DNA from: JASLPR01 sp964496475
GTDB taxonomy: Bacteria; Chloroflexota; UBA11872; VXNJ01
Assembly: GCA_964496475.1 (NCBI GenBank)
Contig: CAZBZS010000080.1
Coordinates: 1-5,872 of the forward strand
Direction of reading: 5' to 3'
Length of the DNA: 5,872 bases
Shown here: piece by piece, positions 4,695-5,872 of the stretch
Position numbering within the stretch: the stretch's first letter is position 1
How the letters are laid out: every line of letters starts with the position of its first letter
Notes under the pieces: generated by a model
Database searches by the model: none
What the model saw: the letters and a program-made list of their open reading frames with translations, nothing else
What the model was told of the DNA's origin: nothing
Translations under genes and position numbers: made by a program

Positions 4695-5872
4695 CCGATC
4701 GGTTCCGAAAGCCTCAGTCTCAGTGGACATCGGTGGAATATCGCGCGACGGCTGTCGGCGGAGACTTTCGCATCGTTACACGAGCTGCCGCCGCTGGCGG
4801 TGCAGCTTCTGCACAACCGGAGCCTGCGCGAACCGGCGATTGTAAACGAGTTCCTTGCCGGCGGTCAGCCGCCGAACGATCCGTTCCTGATGGCGGGGAT
4901 GGAGGCAGCGACGGCGAGGATTTTGCGGGCGGTTCGGAATAACGAAAGGGTGTGCATCTATTCCGACTACGACGCGGACGGAGTGACGTCGTGTTCGGTT
5001 CTGACATTGATGCTGCGGTCGCTGGGATTGGAGCCGGAGGCGTATTTTCCGGACCGGCTGACGGAAGGGTACGGGTTGAACGTGGTGGCGGTGAAAGGGA
5101 TCGCGGAGAGGGGGGCCAACCTTCTGATTTCGACGGATTGCGGTGCGAACGCGGTGGCAGAGGTGGAAGCGGCGCTGGGACGGGGAGTGGACGTGATCGT
5201 GACGGATCACCACACGGTGCTGCACAATCTGCCGGAGGCGGCGACGGCGTTGAATCCGCGAAACGCCGGTGAGCCGTATCCGTTTCCGGACCTGGCTGGG
5301 GTGGGGGTGGCGTACAAGCTGGCGGAGGCGGTGCTGTCGGAGGCGGAAACGCCGGACGCGATCGAGCCGGAAAGCCTGCTCGACCTGGTGGCGCTGGGCA
5401 CGGTGGCGGACGTGGTGCCGCTGCAGGATGAGAATCGGTACTTCGTGGTGGAGGGGTTGCGGCGGATGAATCGGGAATCGCGAGCGGGGATGGAGGCGCT
5501 AATCGCGGTATCCCGGCTCGTATCCGGCGAGGTGACTTCGACGGAACTGGCATTCAGGCTGGGGCCGCGGATCAACGCGGCGGGCCGGATGGACGATGCG
5601 CGGATCGCTTACGGGCTGTTGACCGGAACGGATGAACTGGAGATCAGGCGTCTGGCTCAGAAATTAGAGGAACTGAACCGCATGCGGCAAGAGGCGACGC
5701 GGGAGGTTCTGGAGGCGGCGCAGGAGTTCGTGGACGGGGAGGGGCCGGTGTTCGCGTACGGCGAGGACTGGCATCCGGGGGGGGGGGGGCTGGTGGCGGG
5801 GCGGCGTGCAGAGGCGACGGGGCGGCCGGCGTTTGTGGCGTCGGTGCGGGGTGGGGTGGCGCAGGGGTCGGC
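4695..5872 (+). CDS. recJ: Single-stranded-DNA-specific exonuclease RecJ, 3' end beyond window
   Basis: RecJ degrades single-stranded DNA 5' to 3' in recombination, mismatch and base-excision repair, using Mn/Mg ions. The frame is open from just after TAG 4692-4694 to the window edge, about 392 codons of a usual 550-600. All DHH-family motifs are present: DYDADGVTS at 4965-4991 (motif I), STDCG near 5136 (II), VTDHHTV with DHH at 5205-5213 (III), GTVADVVPL near 5397-5423 (IV). The DHHA1-side motif RINAAGR is at 5568-5588 and WHPG at 5769-5780. Homology begins about at RWNIARR (4731 onward). No in-frame ATG, GTG or TTG lies between the stop and there. Options are ATC at 4698 with GAGG six bases ahead, a lost base relative to out-of-frame GTG 4723, or GTG 4800, which would remove conserved residues. 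After WHPG the usual hydrophobic V/I-x-G reads as glycines, encoded by a G-run. Confidence 0.92.
5777..5789 (+). repeat. Run of 13 G inside recJ
   Basis: Positions 5777-5789 are all G. They encode WHPGGGGLVAGR where RecJ proteins usually have WHPGVIGIVA-type sequence. The reading frame stays open on both sides, so the run substitutes codons rather than shifting the frame. It is either a mutation-prone tract or an artefact of base calling or assembly. Confidence 0.8.

Noticed and set aside
4720..5553. Minus-strand open frame of 277 codons, rich in proline and serine
   Set aside because: It is antisense to recJ, whose DHH motifs fix the true frame.
1..5872. Mobile element, CRISPR array, tRNA or rRNA
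   Set aside because: I saw no transposase or integrase motifs, no terminal or regularly spaced repeats, and no cloverleaf or rRNA-like segments. Nearly all the sequence is accounted for by genes.

Overview
The window is GC-rich bacterial DNA with ordinary metabolic and repair genes. The plus strand is strikingly G-rich throughout. Gene content (CoaX-type pantothenate kinase, fused CoaBC, RecJ, two creatininase-family hydrolases) and frequent GTG or TTG starts point to an uncultured GC-rich bacterium. A Chloroflexota-like lineage such as Dehalococcoidia/SAR202 is only a guess; nothing here fixes the taxonomy.

Layout. Positions 1-1007 hold two creatininase-family genes on the minus strand. They are coupled by a one-base stop/start overlap (TGATG), and the downstream one runs off the left edge. 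A divergent gap of 56 bases separates them from a plus-strand series: coaX (1064-1879), coaBC two bases later (1882-3084), then an unrecognised single-pass membrane protein (3114-3584). Next comes a decayed thiamine-diphosphate (TPP) enzyme gene (about 3755-4659), and finally recJ (about 4695 to the right edge, 3' end missing). CoaX and CoaBC carry out the first three committed steps from pantothenate to 4'-phosphopantetheine, so their pairing makes functional sense. The other plus-strand genes have no evident link to CoA.

The most informative region is the TPP-enzyme relic. Its N-terminal and C-terminal domains are recognisable, but they lie in three different frames. The central domain is missing, the cofactor motif GDG reads GDR, and an in-frame TAG interrupts the C-terminal part. 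The adjacent recJ frame has no ordinary ATG/GTG/TTG start at its expected N-terminus, and near the right edge it contains a run of 13 G where the family has a mixed hydrophobic motif. Several of these lesions sit at homopolymers, so real decay and sequence error must be told apart.

I found no RNA gene, CRISPR array, insertion sequence or phage element, and no convincing new biological system. The items most worth following are CoaBC with two replaced active-site positions, the TPP relic, the recJ start and G-tract, a strong G-quadruplex motif in the small membrane-protein gene, and strand-dependent codon choice.
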